A stretch of 64,000 nt of DNA from positions 1,293,501-1,357,500 of the forward strand of contig NZ_JAUSZJ010000002.1 of NCBI RefSeq assembly GCF_030817475.1, read 5' to 3'. A program made the translations under genes and the position numbers. The stretch is from Streptomyces sp. V2I9 (lineage in GTDB: Bacteria; Actinomycetota; Actinomycetes; Streptomycetales; Streptomycetaceae). Position 1 is the first letter of the stretch. Every line of letters starts with the position of its first letter. This document shows, piece after piece, positions 38,315 through 46,435 of the stretch. The notes beneath the pieces were generated by a model, which was given only the letters and a program-made list of their open reading frames with translations, was not told where the DNA came from and made no database searches.

Positions 38315-39538
38315 GTGAACGGTGACGCGGTGAACGGCGACACGAGGGGCGCGGCGGCCGGCCGGGGGCGGGCCAGGGGCGCACTGCTGGGGCTGGCGGT
38401 CGGGGACGCGCTCGGGGCCCCGGCGGAGAATCTGCGGCCCTCCGAGATCCGCCACCGCTGGGGGCGGATCGAGGGGTTCGTGAGCGATGACCCGGCGGGC
38501 ACCGACGACACGGAGTACGCGATCTTCTCCGGGCTGCTGCTCGCCCGGCACGGCTCGGCGCTCGACGTGTCCCATGTGGAGCGGGCCTGGCACCACTGGA
38601 TCGCCGACCTGGACGAGGGCCCGTTCCGGGGAGCCGGGTTCAGCGAGCGCGGCACCCTGGAGAACCTGCGCCGGGGCCTGGCCGCGCCGATCTCGGCCCA
38701 GCACCGGCACGCCTGGAGCGACGGGCTCGCCATGCGGGCGGCCCCCTTCGGGGTGTTCGCGGCGGGCCGACCCGCCGAAGCGGCCCGGCTGGTCGCGGTG
38801 GACGGCAGGGTCAGCCACGAGGGCGAGGGGATCTACGGGGGCCAGGCGGTGGCGGCCGGGGTGGCGGCGGCGATGGTCGGCTCGGGCCTCGCCTCGGTGA
38901 TCGCGGCCGCGCTCTCGGTGGTCCCGATGGACTCCTGGACGGCCCGGTCGCTGCGCCGGGCGGTCGCGGCGGCCCAGCGGCCCTACCCCGACCGGCTCAC
39001 GATGGAGCGGGCGGTGCGCTCGGCGGTGGTGATCGCCGGCTACCCGTGGACGGACCTCGCGCCGGAGGCGGTGGGCCTGGCGTTCGGGGCGTTCACGGCG
39101 GCGCGCGGCGACTTCCGGACGGCGGTGCTGACGGCCGTCAACATGGGCCGGGACGCGGACACGACGGCGGCGGTGGCCGGAGCGCTCGCCGGGGCGCTGC
39201 ACGGGGAGAGCGCCGTCCCGCCGGAGTGGGCGAAGGCGATCGGACCGGTCCGGGGCAGCTGCCTGCCCTCGATGCGCGGCTACCACGTGCTGGACATCGC
39301 GGAGCTGCTGACCCCGGAGGACCCCGAGGCCCCGGAGCACCCCGAGACCCGGGAGGACCCCGGGGCCGCGGAGGGCAGCGGTGCCCCGGAGCACCGCGAG
39401 ACCCAGGAGCGCCCGGCCGCGACCGTCCCGGCGGGGTCCGTACGGGAGTGGAGCGGCGGCCTCCCCGGGCCTTCGGCCGTACGGGGCCCGGCGTCCACGG
39501 CGGTCTCCTTCGCCCCGGTACGGCAGGAGGGGGGGTGA
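38315..39538 (+). CDS. ADP-ribosylglycohydrolase-family protein (ARH paralogue 1)
   Basis: 407 residues from GTG 38315, with GGAAGGG eight bases upstream. The family fold begins RARGALLGLAVGDALGAPAE. The two metal-binding motifs are intact: GTDDTEYAIF near residue 66 and NMGRDADTTAAVAGALAGA near residue 275. Family members remove ADP-ribose from proteins or small molecules with two Mg ions. The C-terminal 80 residues are acidic and proline-rich, likely disordered. It is the first gene of a seven-gene run and the only one not touching its neighbour (118-base gap). Confidence 0.92.
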   Translation: MNGDAVNGDTRGAAAGRGRARGALLGLAVGDALGAPAENLRPSEIRHRWGRIEGFVSDDPAGTDDTEYAIFSGLLLARHGSALDVSHVERAWHHWIADLDEGPFRGAGFSERGTLENLRRGLAAPISAQHRHAWSDGLAMRAAPFGVFAAGRPAEAARLVAVDGRVSHEGEGIYGGQAVAAGVAAAMVGSGLASVIAAALSVVPMDSWTARSLRRAVAAAQRPYPDRLTMERAVRSAVVIAGYPWTDLAPEAVGLAFGAFTAARGDFRTAVLTAVNMGRDADTTAAVAGALAGALHGESAVPPEWAKAIGPVRGSCLPSMRGYHVLDIAELLTPEDPEAPEHPETREDPGAAEGSGAPEHRETQERPAATVPAGSVREWSGGLPGPSAVRGPASTAVSFAPVRQEGG

Positions 39539-39656
39539 CCACGGCCGCGCGCGAGGAGGCCGGGCCACGGTGTCCTCGGCGTGACCGGCGACGACCGCGG
39601 CCACGCACGGAACGGCCGGCAGCCGCCCGGCCACGAGACCCACGGGAGGACCGGCG

Positions 39657-40916
39657 ATGACCACGACCGCACCCGACGCGACCGCCCCCACCACCCCCAC
39701 CCCCACGCGCCGTGCCCGGATCGAGGGGCTGCTGCTCGGGCTCGCGGCGGGGGACGCCGCCGGATGGCCCGCCGCCCGGCACCGGGCGGCCCGGATGCCC
39801 GAGTGGACCCGGCGGCTCACCCGCGAGCTGGACACCTTCGCCGAGCAGAACTCCACCACCACCCTCCCGGTGCCGATCGCGCTCAACCAGCCGCCCGAGC
39901 CGCTGCGGCTCGGCCCGTCCGACGACGCCGAGTGGGCCGCGTTCGCCGCCCGCACGGTGCTGGCGGCGGCCGACGACGCGGCCGCCCTCTCCTGCGGCCG
40001 CCGGATGCGGGACGCGGTGGACCGGGCCTGGAACGCGCTCGCCGCCACGGTGGCCGCCGCCAGCGCGCGGGCCCCCGAGGTGGAGGCGGCGGTGCTCCCG
40101 CTGCGGGCCCGGATCTCGGTGCGGGCCGGTCTCGGCAACCTGGCCGCCGGGCTGCGGCCCCCCGCCACCGGCCACGACAACCCGCACTACTTCGACGACG
40201 CCGCCTGCGTCCGGGCGGCCGTCCTCGCCGTGGTCCATCCGGGCGATCCGGCGGAGGCCGCCGCGCTCGCCGAGTTCGACGCCCGCTACACCCAGGACGG
40301 CGACGGGGTGCACGGGGCGCGGGCCATGGCCGCCGCGATCGCCGTGGCGCTGGCCGGGGCGGACGTGAACACCGTCGTGAACGCCGCCCTCGACCAGCTC
40401 CCCGAGGGCACCGAGATCGCCCGCAACGCCGCGCACGCGGTCCGCCTGGCCCGCGAGTTCGCCGACGAGCCGGCCGGGGCGTTCGCCCTGGTCCCGGTGT
40501 TGGAGCACCAGATCGTGGACCACGTCTACAGCTACGGGATCGCGGCGGCCGAGACCGTGCCCGTCGCCCTCGCCCTCACCACCGCCGCGCGGGGCGAGAT
40601 CGCCCAGGCGGTCCCCGCCGCAGCCTGCCTCTCGCGGGTGGCCGACTCGGCTCCCGCCCTGGCCGGGGCGCTGACCGGGGCGGTCGGTTCGGTCACCGCC
40701 GTGCCGGCGGGGTGGCGCGAGGCGTGCCGGACGCTCGCGGGGTGCGCGCTGCCCCGGCTCGCGGGCACGGACCTGATCGAACTCGCCGGGCTGCTGGCAG
40801 CCACGGAACCGGCCACCTCGGGTGGACAATTCCGGCATGACGCCCACAACGGCCATGGCGGCAACGCCCGCCCCCGCGACACCACCGCTCTCCCCCGGCA
40901 CGCCCGGACTCGATGA
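39657..40916 (+). CDS. ADP-ribosylglycohydrolase-family protein with degenerate metal site (ARH paralogue 2)
   Basis: 419 residues; ATG 39657 follows GGGAGGA. The fold is recognisable (RARIEGLLLGLAAGDAAGWP, GVHGARAMAAAIAVALAGAD), but both metal motifs have changed. The first is SDDAEWAAF instead of TDDT, and the second SRVADSAPALAGAL where active members have GRDADT. One conserved aspartate is thus a valine and the threonines are Ala and Ser. It may be a non-catalytic partner of the paralogues or act on a different chemistry. Its last 80 bases overlap the next gene in another frame. Confidence 0.85.
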   Translation: MTTTAPDATAPTTPTPTRRARIEGLLLGLAAGDAAGWPAARHRAARMPEWTRRLTRELDTFAEQNSTTTLPVPIALNQPPEPLRLGPSDDAEWAAFAARTVLAAADDAAALSCGRRMRDAVDRAWNALAATVAAASARAPEVEAAVLPLRARISVRAGLGNLAAGLRPPATGHDNPHYFDDAACVRAAVLAVVHPGDPAEAAALAEFDARYTQDGDGVHGARAMAAAIAVALAGADVNTVVNAALDQLPEGTEIARNAAHAVRLAREFADEPAGAFALVPVLEHQIVDHVYSYGIAAAETVPVALALTTAARGEIAQAVPAAACLSRVADSAPALAGALTGAVGSVTAVPAGWREACRTLAGCALPRLAGTDLIELAGLLAATEPATSGGQFRHDAHNGHGGNARPRDTTALPRHARTR

Positions 40917-42036
40917 CCGCATCAGCCGGGCCCTCGTCGGCGCGGCCGTCGGCGACGCGCTCGGCGGCCCGGTCGAGGGCTGGACCCCCGAGCAGATCGT
41001 CGAGCGCCACGGCGGACGGGTGACCGGGATCGTCGGCCCCTGGTACGGCGAGGACTGGCGCACCGCGCGCCCCATCGCCCCGTACCACAAGGGCGACGGC
41101 CACGTCACCGACGACACCCTGATGACCCACGCGCTGATCCGCGTGTACGACAAGGTCCGCGACCACCTCGACGCGTACGCCGTCGCGGACCACCTCGTCC
41201 CGGATCTGCTCGCACCGCGCTGGATCCCGGAGCTGGAGGCCGAGGCGCTGCCGCTCCAGCGGATCTTCCTGGCGGAGAAGTGGATCGTGGCCCGGCTGCA
41301 CTACGGACACGTGGACCCGCGCGAGGCCGGCGCGGGCAACATCGTCAACTGCGGGGCGGCGATGTACATGGCCCCGGTCGGCCTGGTCAACGCGGCCCGC
41401 CCGGAGGCCGCTTACGCCGAGGCCCTGGAGGTCGCCGCGCCGCACCAGTCGTCGTACGGGCGGGAGGCCGCCGGGGTCTTCGCGGCCGCCGTCGCCGCCG
41501 CCTGCCACCCGGACGCGACCCCGGACACGGTGATCGACGCCGCCCTCGCCCTGGCCAAGGACGGCACCCGGTCCGCGATCGAGGCGGTCTGCGACGTCGC
41601 CGCGCACCACGACGACGCCGAGTCCGCGCTCGTCCCGCTGCGGGCGGCCGTGGAACCGTTCGACACGGTGGGCCCCGACTACCGCAGCCCCCGGCTCGGC
41701 GCGCGCCGCCCGTCCCGCTTGCACGCCATCGAGGAACTGCCCATCGCGCTCGGGATGCTGCTGGTCGGCGGCGGCGACTACCGGCGCACGGTGCTCGGTT
41801 CGGTGAACTACGGGCGCGACTGCGACTCCATCGCCACGATGAGCGGCGCTATCGCGGGCGCGCTGGGCGGCGAGGTCCCGGCCGACTGGGCGTCCGCGGT
41901 GGCCGAAGCCAGCCGCCTGGACCTGGAGGCTCCGGCCCGCACCCTGGCCCGTGTGGCCCGGCAGGTCTTCGCCCGCGACCTGGAACGCCGCCGGTCCCAC
42001 GAGGAGGCGTTCACCGCGCTGGCCGGTGAGCGGTGA
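40837..42036 (+). CDS. ADP-ribosylglycohydrolase-family protein (ARH paralogue 3)
   Basis: 399 residues from ATG 40837 (GTG 40822 and ATG 40855 are in frame). DDRISRALVGAAVGDALGGP opens the fold. Metal motifs are intact: GHVTDDTLMTHALI and NYGRDCDSIATMSGAIAGAL. AEKWIVARLHYGHVDPREAG and the region around NIVNCGAAMYMAPVGLVNAA are features of a subgroup I associate with nucleoside-like or non-protein substrates, but I cannot name it. The start overlaps paralogue 2 by 80 bases and the stop overlaps paralogue 4 (GTGA). Confidence 0.92.
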   Translation: MTPTTAMAATPAPATPPLSPGTPGLDDRISRALVGAAVGDALGGPVEGWTPEQIVERHGGRVTGIVGPWYGEDWRTARPIAPYHKGDGHVTDDTLMTHALIRVYDKVRDHLDAYAVADHLVPDLLAPRWIPELEAEALPLQRIFLAEKWIVARLHYGHVDPREAGAGNIVNCGAAMYMAPVGLVNAARPEAAYAEALEVAAPHQSSYGREAAGVFAAAVAAACHPDATPDTVIDAALALAKDGTRSAIEAVCDVAAHHDDAESALVPLRAAVEPFDTVGPDYRSPRLGARRPSRLHAIEELPIALGMLLVGGGDYRRTVLGSVNYGRDCDSIATMSGAIAGALGGEVPADWASAVAEASRLDLEAPARTLARVARQVFARDLERRRSHEEAFTALAGER

Positions 42037-43424
42037 GCGTCCGCCCGCCCCGCCCCCCGGACGTCCGCCTCACCTGGGTGCAGCCCGAGGACCTGGTCGG
42101 ACACGAGCTGCGGCAGGCAGCGCAGGACGGCCGGGACGCGCGGGAGATCGCGGAGCGGTGGTACGCGGCCGGCGGCTCCCCCGCCCCGGACCGCGCCGGC
42201 GCCTCGGAGCCGCCCGCACCGGCCCGGCTGCGCGCGCTCGCCGTCCGGCTCCTCGACGAGCTGGCCCTGTCGACGTCGCCGCTGGCCGCCGACGAGCCGA
42301 CCGGGCTGGACGCGATCGTGGCCGCCTGCCCGCACTGGCCCGGCCCGCCGGAGAGCGGATTCACGGTCGGCCGGGACCGGCTGCACGCCGCCTGGCTGGG
42401 CCGGGCGGCCGGCTGCCTGCTCGGCAAGCCGGTCGAGAAGCTGCCCCTGGACGGCATCCGCGCGCTCGCCCGCGCCACGGGCAACTGGCCGCTCGCCACC
42501 TGGTTCACCGGACGCGGCGTGCCCGCCGAACTGCTCGCCGCCCACCCCTGGAACCGTCGCTCGGCCTCCACGTCGCTCGCCGAGAACATCGACGGCATGC
42601 CGGAGGACGACGACCTCGACCACCCTGTGCTCACCCTGCTGCTGCTCCAGCGGCACGGGCGCGCCTTCACCACCGCCGACCTGGCCCGGCTCTGGCTGGA
42701 CGAGCTTCCGGCCGGGCGGACCTTCACCGCCGAGCGCGTCGCGTACGGCAACCTCCTGGCCGGCGTCGAGCCCCCCGAGACCGCTCGCCGCCGCAACCCG
42801 TTCCGGGAGTGGATCGGCGCGCAGATCCGGGCCGACGTGCACGGCTGGACCCACCCCGGCGACCCGGCCGGAGCCGCCGCCCAGGCCCACCGCGACGCGG
42901 TCCTCACCCACACCGGCAACGGGGTGTACGGAGCGATGTTCATCGCCGCCGCGCTCGCCGTCGCCGCCGGGGGCGAGAGCGACGTGCACGGCTGCCTGAC
43001 CGCCGGGCTGCGGGTGGTGCCGCCGCACTCCCGCTACGCCCGCGCGATCCGCCTCGGCATCGAAACAGCCCGTACGGAAAGGGAGTTCGACGCCGTCGTG
43101 GACCGGCTGCACGCCGTCTACGCCGACACGCACCACTGGGTGCACGTCCTGCCCAACGCCGCGCTGCTGGCCGCCGCCCTCACCCACGCCGACGGCGACT
43201 TCACCCGGTCCGTGGGGAACGCGGTCTCCGGCGGCTGGGACACCGACTCCAACGGGGCGAGCGCCGGCTCCATCGCCGGACTGCTGACCGGGGACCCGGA
43301 CGCCCTGCCCGAACGGTGGACGGCTCCGCTGAAGAACCGGCTCGCCACCTCCGTCCCCGGATTCGACCGGGTCGGCTTCGACACCCTCGCCGCACTGACC
43401 CACCAGGAGGCTCTGCGCCCATGA
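42033..43424 (+). CDS. ADP-ribosylglycohydrolase-family protein with N-terminal extension (ARH paralogue 4)
   Basis: 463 residues from GTG 42033, overlapping the previous stop. The first 105 residues are an extension (LTWVQPEDLVGHELRQAAQD, DAREIAERWY) not found in the other three. The ARH fold starts at DRLHAAWLGRAAGCLLGKPV. Its metal motifs are variant but acidic: PEDDDLDHPVL and GGWDTDSNGASAGSIAGLL, so activity is plausible. Its stop overlaps the kinase start as ATGA. It is the longest and most diverged of the four. Confidence 0.9.
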   Translation: MSVRPPRPPDVRLTWVQPEDLVGHELRQAAQDGRDAREIAERWYAAGGSPAPDRAGASEPPAPARLRALAVRLLDELALSTSPLAADEPTGLDAIVAACPHWPGPPESGFTVGRDRLHAAWLGRAAGCLLGKPVEKLPLDGIRALARATGNWPLATWFTGRGVPAELLAAHPWNRRSASTSLAENIDGMPEDDDLDHPVLTLLLLQRHGRAFTTADLARLWLDELPAGRTFTAERVAYGNLLAGVEPPETARRRNPFREWIGAQIRADVHGWTHPGDPAGAAAQAHRDAVLTHTGNGVYGAMFIAAALAVAAGGESDVHGCLTAGLRVVPPHSRYARAIRLGIETARTEREFDAVVDRLHAVYADTHHWVHVLPNAALLAAALTHADGDFTRSVGNAVSGGWDTDSNGASAGSIAGLLTGDPDALPERWTAPLKNRLATSVPGFDRVGFDTLAALTHQEALRP

Positions 43425-44305
43425 CCCGCATCGCGGTGCTCGGCAGCACCAACATGGACCTCGTCGCCTACACGGCCCGCGCCCCCGGACGCGGCGAGAC
43501 CGTCACCGGACGGGAGTTCCGGACGATCCCCGGCGGCAAGGGCGCCAACCAGGCCGTCGCCGCCGCCCGCGCGGGCGGGGAGGTGATGATGATCGGCGCG
43601 GTCGGGGACGACGCGTACGGGGCGCGGTTGCGCGACGGCCTCGAACACGCGGGGGTGGACACCGATCTGCTGCACACCGCCGAGGGCCCCAGCGGCACCG
43701 CGCACATCGTGGTCGACGACACCGGGTCCAACGCGATCGTGGTGGTCCCCGGAGCGAACGGGACCGTCACCGCGCTCGGCCCCGGCGAGATCGCGGCCGT
43801 CGCCGCCTCCGAACTGCTGCTGATGCAGCTCGAACTCCCCCTGCCCGCCGTCGTCGAAGGGGCCCGCGCCGCCCACGCCCAGGGCGTACGGACCATCCTC
43901 ACTCCCTCCCCCGTCCAGCCGCTGCCCGACGAACTCTTCGACCACATCGACCTGTTGGTCCCCAACGAGCACGAGGCCGCCGAGCTGTCCGGGCAGGACG
44001 AGCCGCACGCCGCTGCCCAGATCCTGTTGCGGAAGGTGCCCGAGGTGATCATCACGCTCGGAGCGAAGGGCTGCCTGTACGCGGCACGGGGCGGCGAGCC
44101 GGTGCTGTTCGAGGCCCCCTCGGTGACCGCCGTCGACACGACCGGGGCCGGGGACACCTTCGTCGGGGCGCTGGCCGTGGCCCTCGGCGAGGGGCGGCCG
44201 GTGGCCGAGGCCGTGGCGTTCGCCTCCTCGGCCGCCGCGCTCTGTGTCCAGAAGCCCGGCGCGTCCACGTCCATGCCCTACCGCAGCGAGATCGAGGCCC
44301 CATGA
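43421..44305 (+). CDS. PfkB-family sugar kinase, ribokinase-like
   Basis: 294 residues from ATG 43421, with AGGAGG at 43405-43410. MTRIAVLGSTNMDLVAYTAR and PGGKGANQAVAAARAGG are close to ribokinase, which phosphorylates ribose at O5. The catalytic base is Asp245 in TTGAGDTFVGAL. Other PfkB kinases (2-deoxyribose, pseudouridine, nucleosides) share this outline, so ribose is a best guess. It overlaps both neighbours (ATGA), placing it firmly in the ARH operon; no ribose transporter or RbsR lies beside it. Confidence 0.9.
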   Translation: MTRIAVLGSTNMDLVAYTARAPGRGETVTGREFRTIPGGKGANQAVAAARAGGEVMMIGAVGDDAYGARLRDGLEHAGVDTDLLHTAEGPSGTAHIVVDDTGSNAIVVVPGANGTVTALGPGEIAAVAASELLLMQLELPLPAVVEGARAAHAQGVRTILTPSPVQPLPDELFDHIDLLVPNEHEAAELSGQDEPHAAAQILLRKVPEVIITLGAKGCLYAARGGEPVLFEAPSVTAVDTTGAGDTFVGALAVALGEGRPVAEAVAFASSAAALCVQKPGASTSMPYRSEIEAP

Positions 44306-45501
44306 GCGCCACCATGGCAGGACCGCTGACCGGGCTGAAGGTCCTCGACCTCGCCACCCTCTTCGCCGGACCCCTCGCCGCCACCATGCTGGGGGACTTC
44401 GGCGCCGACGTGATCAAGGTCGAACACCCCCGCAAGCCGGACCCCTCGCGCGGGCACGGGCCCGCCAAGGACGGGGTCGGCCTGTGGTGGAAGCTGCTCG
44501 GCCGCAACAAACGCACCCTGGCCCTCGACCTGTCCGCGCCCGGCGGCCGGGACGTACTGCTCCGGCTGGCCGCCGGAACCGACGTGATCATCGAGAACTT
44601 CCGGCCGGGCACCCTGGAGCGCTGGGGACTGGGCCCGGAGGAGCTGCACGCGGTCAACCCGCGCCTGGTGCTGGCACGGGTCACCGGCTTCGGCCAGTTC
44701 GGTCCGTACGCGCACCGCCCCGGATTCGGGACGCTGGCCGAGGCGATGAGCGGGTTCGCGGCGATCACCGGGGAGCCGGACGGGCCGCCGACGCTGCCGC
44801 CGTTCGGGCTCGCGGACTCCATCGCGGCGCTGGCTACGGCGTACGCGGTGATGGCGGCGCTCGCCGGGCGGGAGAAGACCGGCGCGGGACAGGTGGTGGA
44901 CCTGGCGATCATCGAGCCGATCCTCACCGTGCTGGGCCCGCACCCCCTCTGGTACGACCAGCTCGGCTACGTCCAGCCGCGCACCGGCAACCGCTCCCGC
45001 AACAACGCCCCGCGCAACACCTACCGCACCGCCGACGGCCACTGGGTCGCGGTCTCCACCTCCGCCCAGTCCGTCGCGGAGCGGGTGATGCGCCTGGTGG
45101 GCCGCCCGGAGCTGATCGGGGAGCCCTGGTTCGGCTCGGGCTCCACCCGCGCCGAGCACACCGAGGAGCTGGACGCGGCGGTCGGCCACTGGATCTCCCG
45201 CCACGACCGTGACGAGGTGCTGGACGCCTTCGAGAAGGCGGAGGCGGCCGTCGCGCCGATCCAGGACGTACGGGAGGTGATGGAGGACCCGCAGTACCGG
45301 GCGCTGGGCACCCTCGCGGAGATCGACGACCCGGAGCTGGGGCCGCTGCGGATGCAGAACGTCCTCTTCCGGCTCTCGGAGACCCCCGGCGGAATCCGGT
45401 GGGCGGGCCGCCCGCACGGCGCGGACACCGAGGAGATCCTGACCGGGCTCGGCCTCACGGAGACCCGGATCGCCGCGCTGCGGGACCAGGGGGCGCTGTG
45501 A
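44302..45501 (+). CDS. Class III CoA-transferase (CaiB/BaiF family)
   Basis: 399 residues from ATG 44302 (ATGA overlap). TGLKVLDLATLFAGPLAATM, GADVIKVEHPRKPDPSRG and NKRTLALDLSAPGG are family signatures. Asp172 in FGLADSIAAL matches the catalytic aspartate that forms the acyl anhydride. Family enzymes move CoA between organic acids. In this operon it precedes a CitE-like lyase, so it may make the CoA ester that the lyase splits, as in malyl-CoA or citramalyl-CoA routes (inference). Substrate unknown. Confidence 0.93.
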   Translation: MSATMAGPLTGLKVLDLATLFAGPLAATMLGDFGADVIKVEHPRKPDPSRGHGPAKDGVGLWWKLLGRNKRTLALDLSAPGGRDVLLRLAAGTDVIIENFRPGTLERWGLGPEELHAVNPRLVLARVTGFGQFGPYAHRPGFGTLAEAMSGFAAITGEPDGPPTLPPFGLADSIAALATAYAVMAALAGREKTGAGQVVDLAIIEPILTVLGPHPLWYDQLGYVQPRTGNRSRNNAPRNTYRTADGHWVAVSTSAQSVAERVMRLVGRPELIGEPWFGSGSTRAEHTEELDAAVGHWISRHDRDEVLDAFEKAEAAVAPIQDVREVMEDPQYRALGTLAEIDDPELGPLRMQNVLFRLSETPGGIRWAGRPHGADTEEILTGLGLTETRIAALRDQGAL

Positions 45502-46364
45502 CCGGCCGGGTGCCACCCCTCCCGCCGCTGCCGGAGGACCCGCGGCCCGACGCCGTCCGGCCGCCGCTGACCTGGCTGTACGTGCCCGGGGACCGTCCGG
45601 AGGTGGTGGCCAAGGCGCTGGGGTCCGGAGCGGACGTGGTGATCGTCGATCTGGAGGACGCCGTCGCCCCGGACCGCAAGGAGTACGCGCGCGCCGCCAC
45701 CGCCGAGCTCCTCGGCGACCAGGTGACCGCGGCCCCCGACGCCGTACCGGTCCATGTCCGGGTACACGGCGAGGACGACATCCGGGCGCTGGCGGGGCTG
45801 CCGGGCCTGGCCGCGTTCCGGCTGCCGAAGATCACCCACGCGGTCTCGGTGCACCATGTGGCGGCGGTGGCGCCGGGGGTGCCGCTGTACCCGCTGCTGG
45901 AGTCGGCGCTCGCGATCGAGCACGCGTACTCGATCGCCTCGGCCCACCACCGCGTCCACGGCATCGCGCTGGGTGAGGCGGACCTGCGGGCGGATCTCGG
46001 GGTGCGGGACGACGCCGGGCTGGACTGGGCACGCGGCCGGGTCGTGGTGGCGGCCCGCGCGGCGGCCCTTCCGCCACCGGTCCAGTCGGTGTTCCCGGAC
46101 GTCCGGGACCTGGACGGGTTGTGGGCGTCGTGCGGGCGGGGGCGGGCGCTCGGGATGCTGGGCCGGGCGGCGATCCACCCGCGCCAGCTGGAGGTGATCG
46201 AGCGGGCGTTCCTGCCGACCGCCCAGGAGGTGGAGGCGGCCGAGGAGATCGTCGCGGCGTCAGCGGTGGAGGGGGGCGCGCTGGCCCTGCCGGACGGGAG
46301 GTTCGTGGACGCGGCGGTGGTGGCGTCCGCCCGTCGTACGATCGCGCTCGCCGGGCGGGCCTGA
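45498..46364 (+). CDS. CitE-like HpcH/HpaI aldolase / acyl-CoA lyase
   Basis: 288 residues from GTG 45498 (GTGA overlap with the CoA-transferase). TWLYVPGDRPEVVAKALGSG and ADVVIVDLEDAVAPDRKEYA open the barrel; LESALAIEHAYSIASAHHRV, GEADLRADLG and MLGRAAIHPRQLEVIERAF follow. These fit the citrate lyase beta-subunit family, which cleaves beta-hydroxyacyl-CoA into acetyl-CoA and a keto acid with a Mg ion. No alpha or gamma citrate lyase subunit is near, so it likely works alone on a free CoA ester. Last gene of the operon. Confidence 0.92.
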   Translation: MTGRVPPLPPLPEDPRPDAVRPPLTWLYVPGDRPEVVAKALGSGADVVIVDLEDAVAPDRKEYARAATAELLGDQVTAAPDAVPVHVRVHGEDDIRALAGLPGLAAFRLPKITHAVSVHHVAAVAPGVPLYPLLESALAIEHAYSIASAHHRVHGIALGEADLRADLGVRDDAGLDWARGRVVVAARAAALPPPVQSVFPDVRDLDGLWASCGRGRALGMLGRAAIHPRQLEVIERAFLPTAQEVEAAEEIVAASAVEGGALALPDGRFVDAAVVASARRTIALAGRA

Positions 46365-46388
46365 GACTGCGGGCCCGCCCGGCGAGCG
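46345..46388. terminator. Bidirectional terminator between the citE-like gene and lgt
   Basis: A perfect 17-base stem (arms 46345-46361 and 46372-46388) with a 10-base loop. The left arm includes the last codons of the citE-like gene. A second hairpin (GGGCGG ... CCGCCC, 46406-46434) lies closer to lgt. Confidence 0.88.
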
Positions 46389-46435
46389 GGTGGTGCGGCG
46401 GGGAGGGCGGCCGGTGCTTTCCGGCCACCGCCCGG

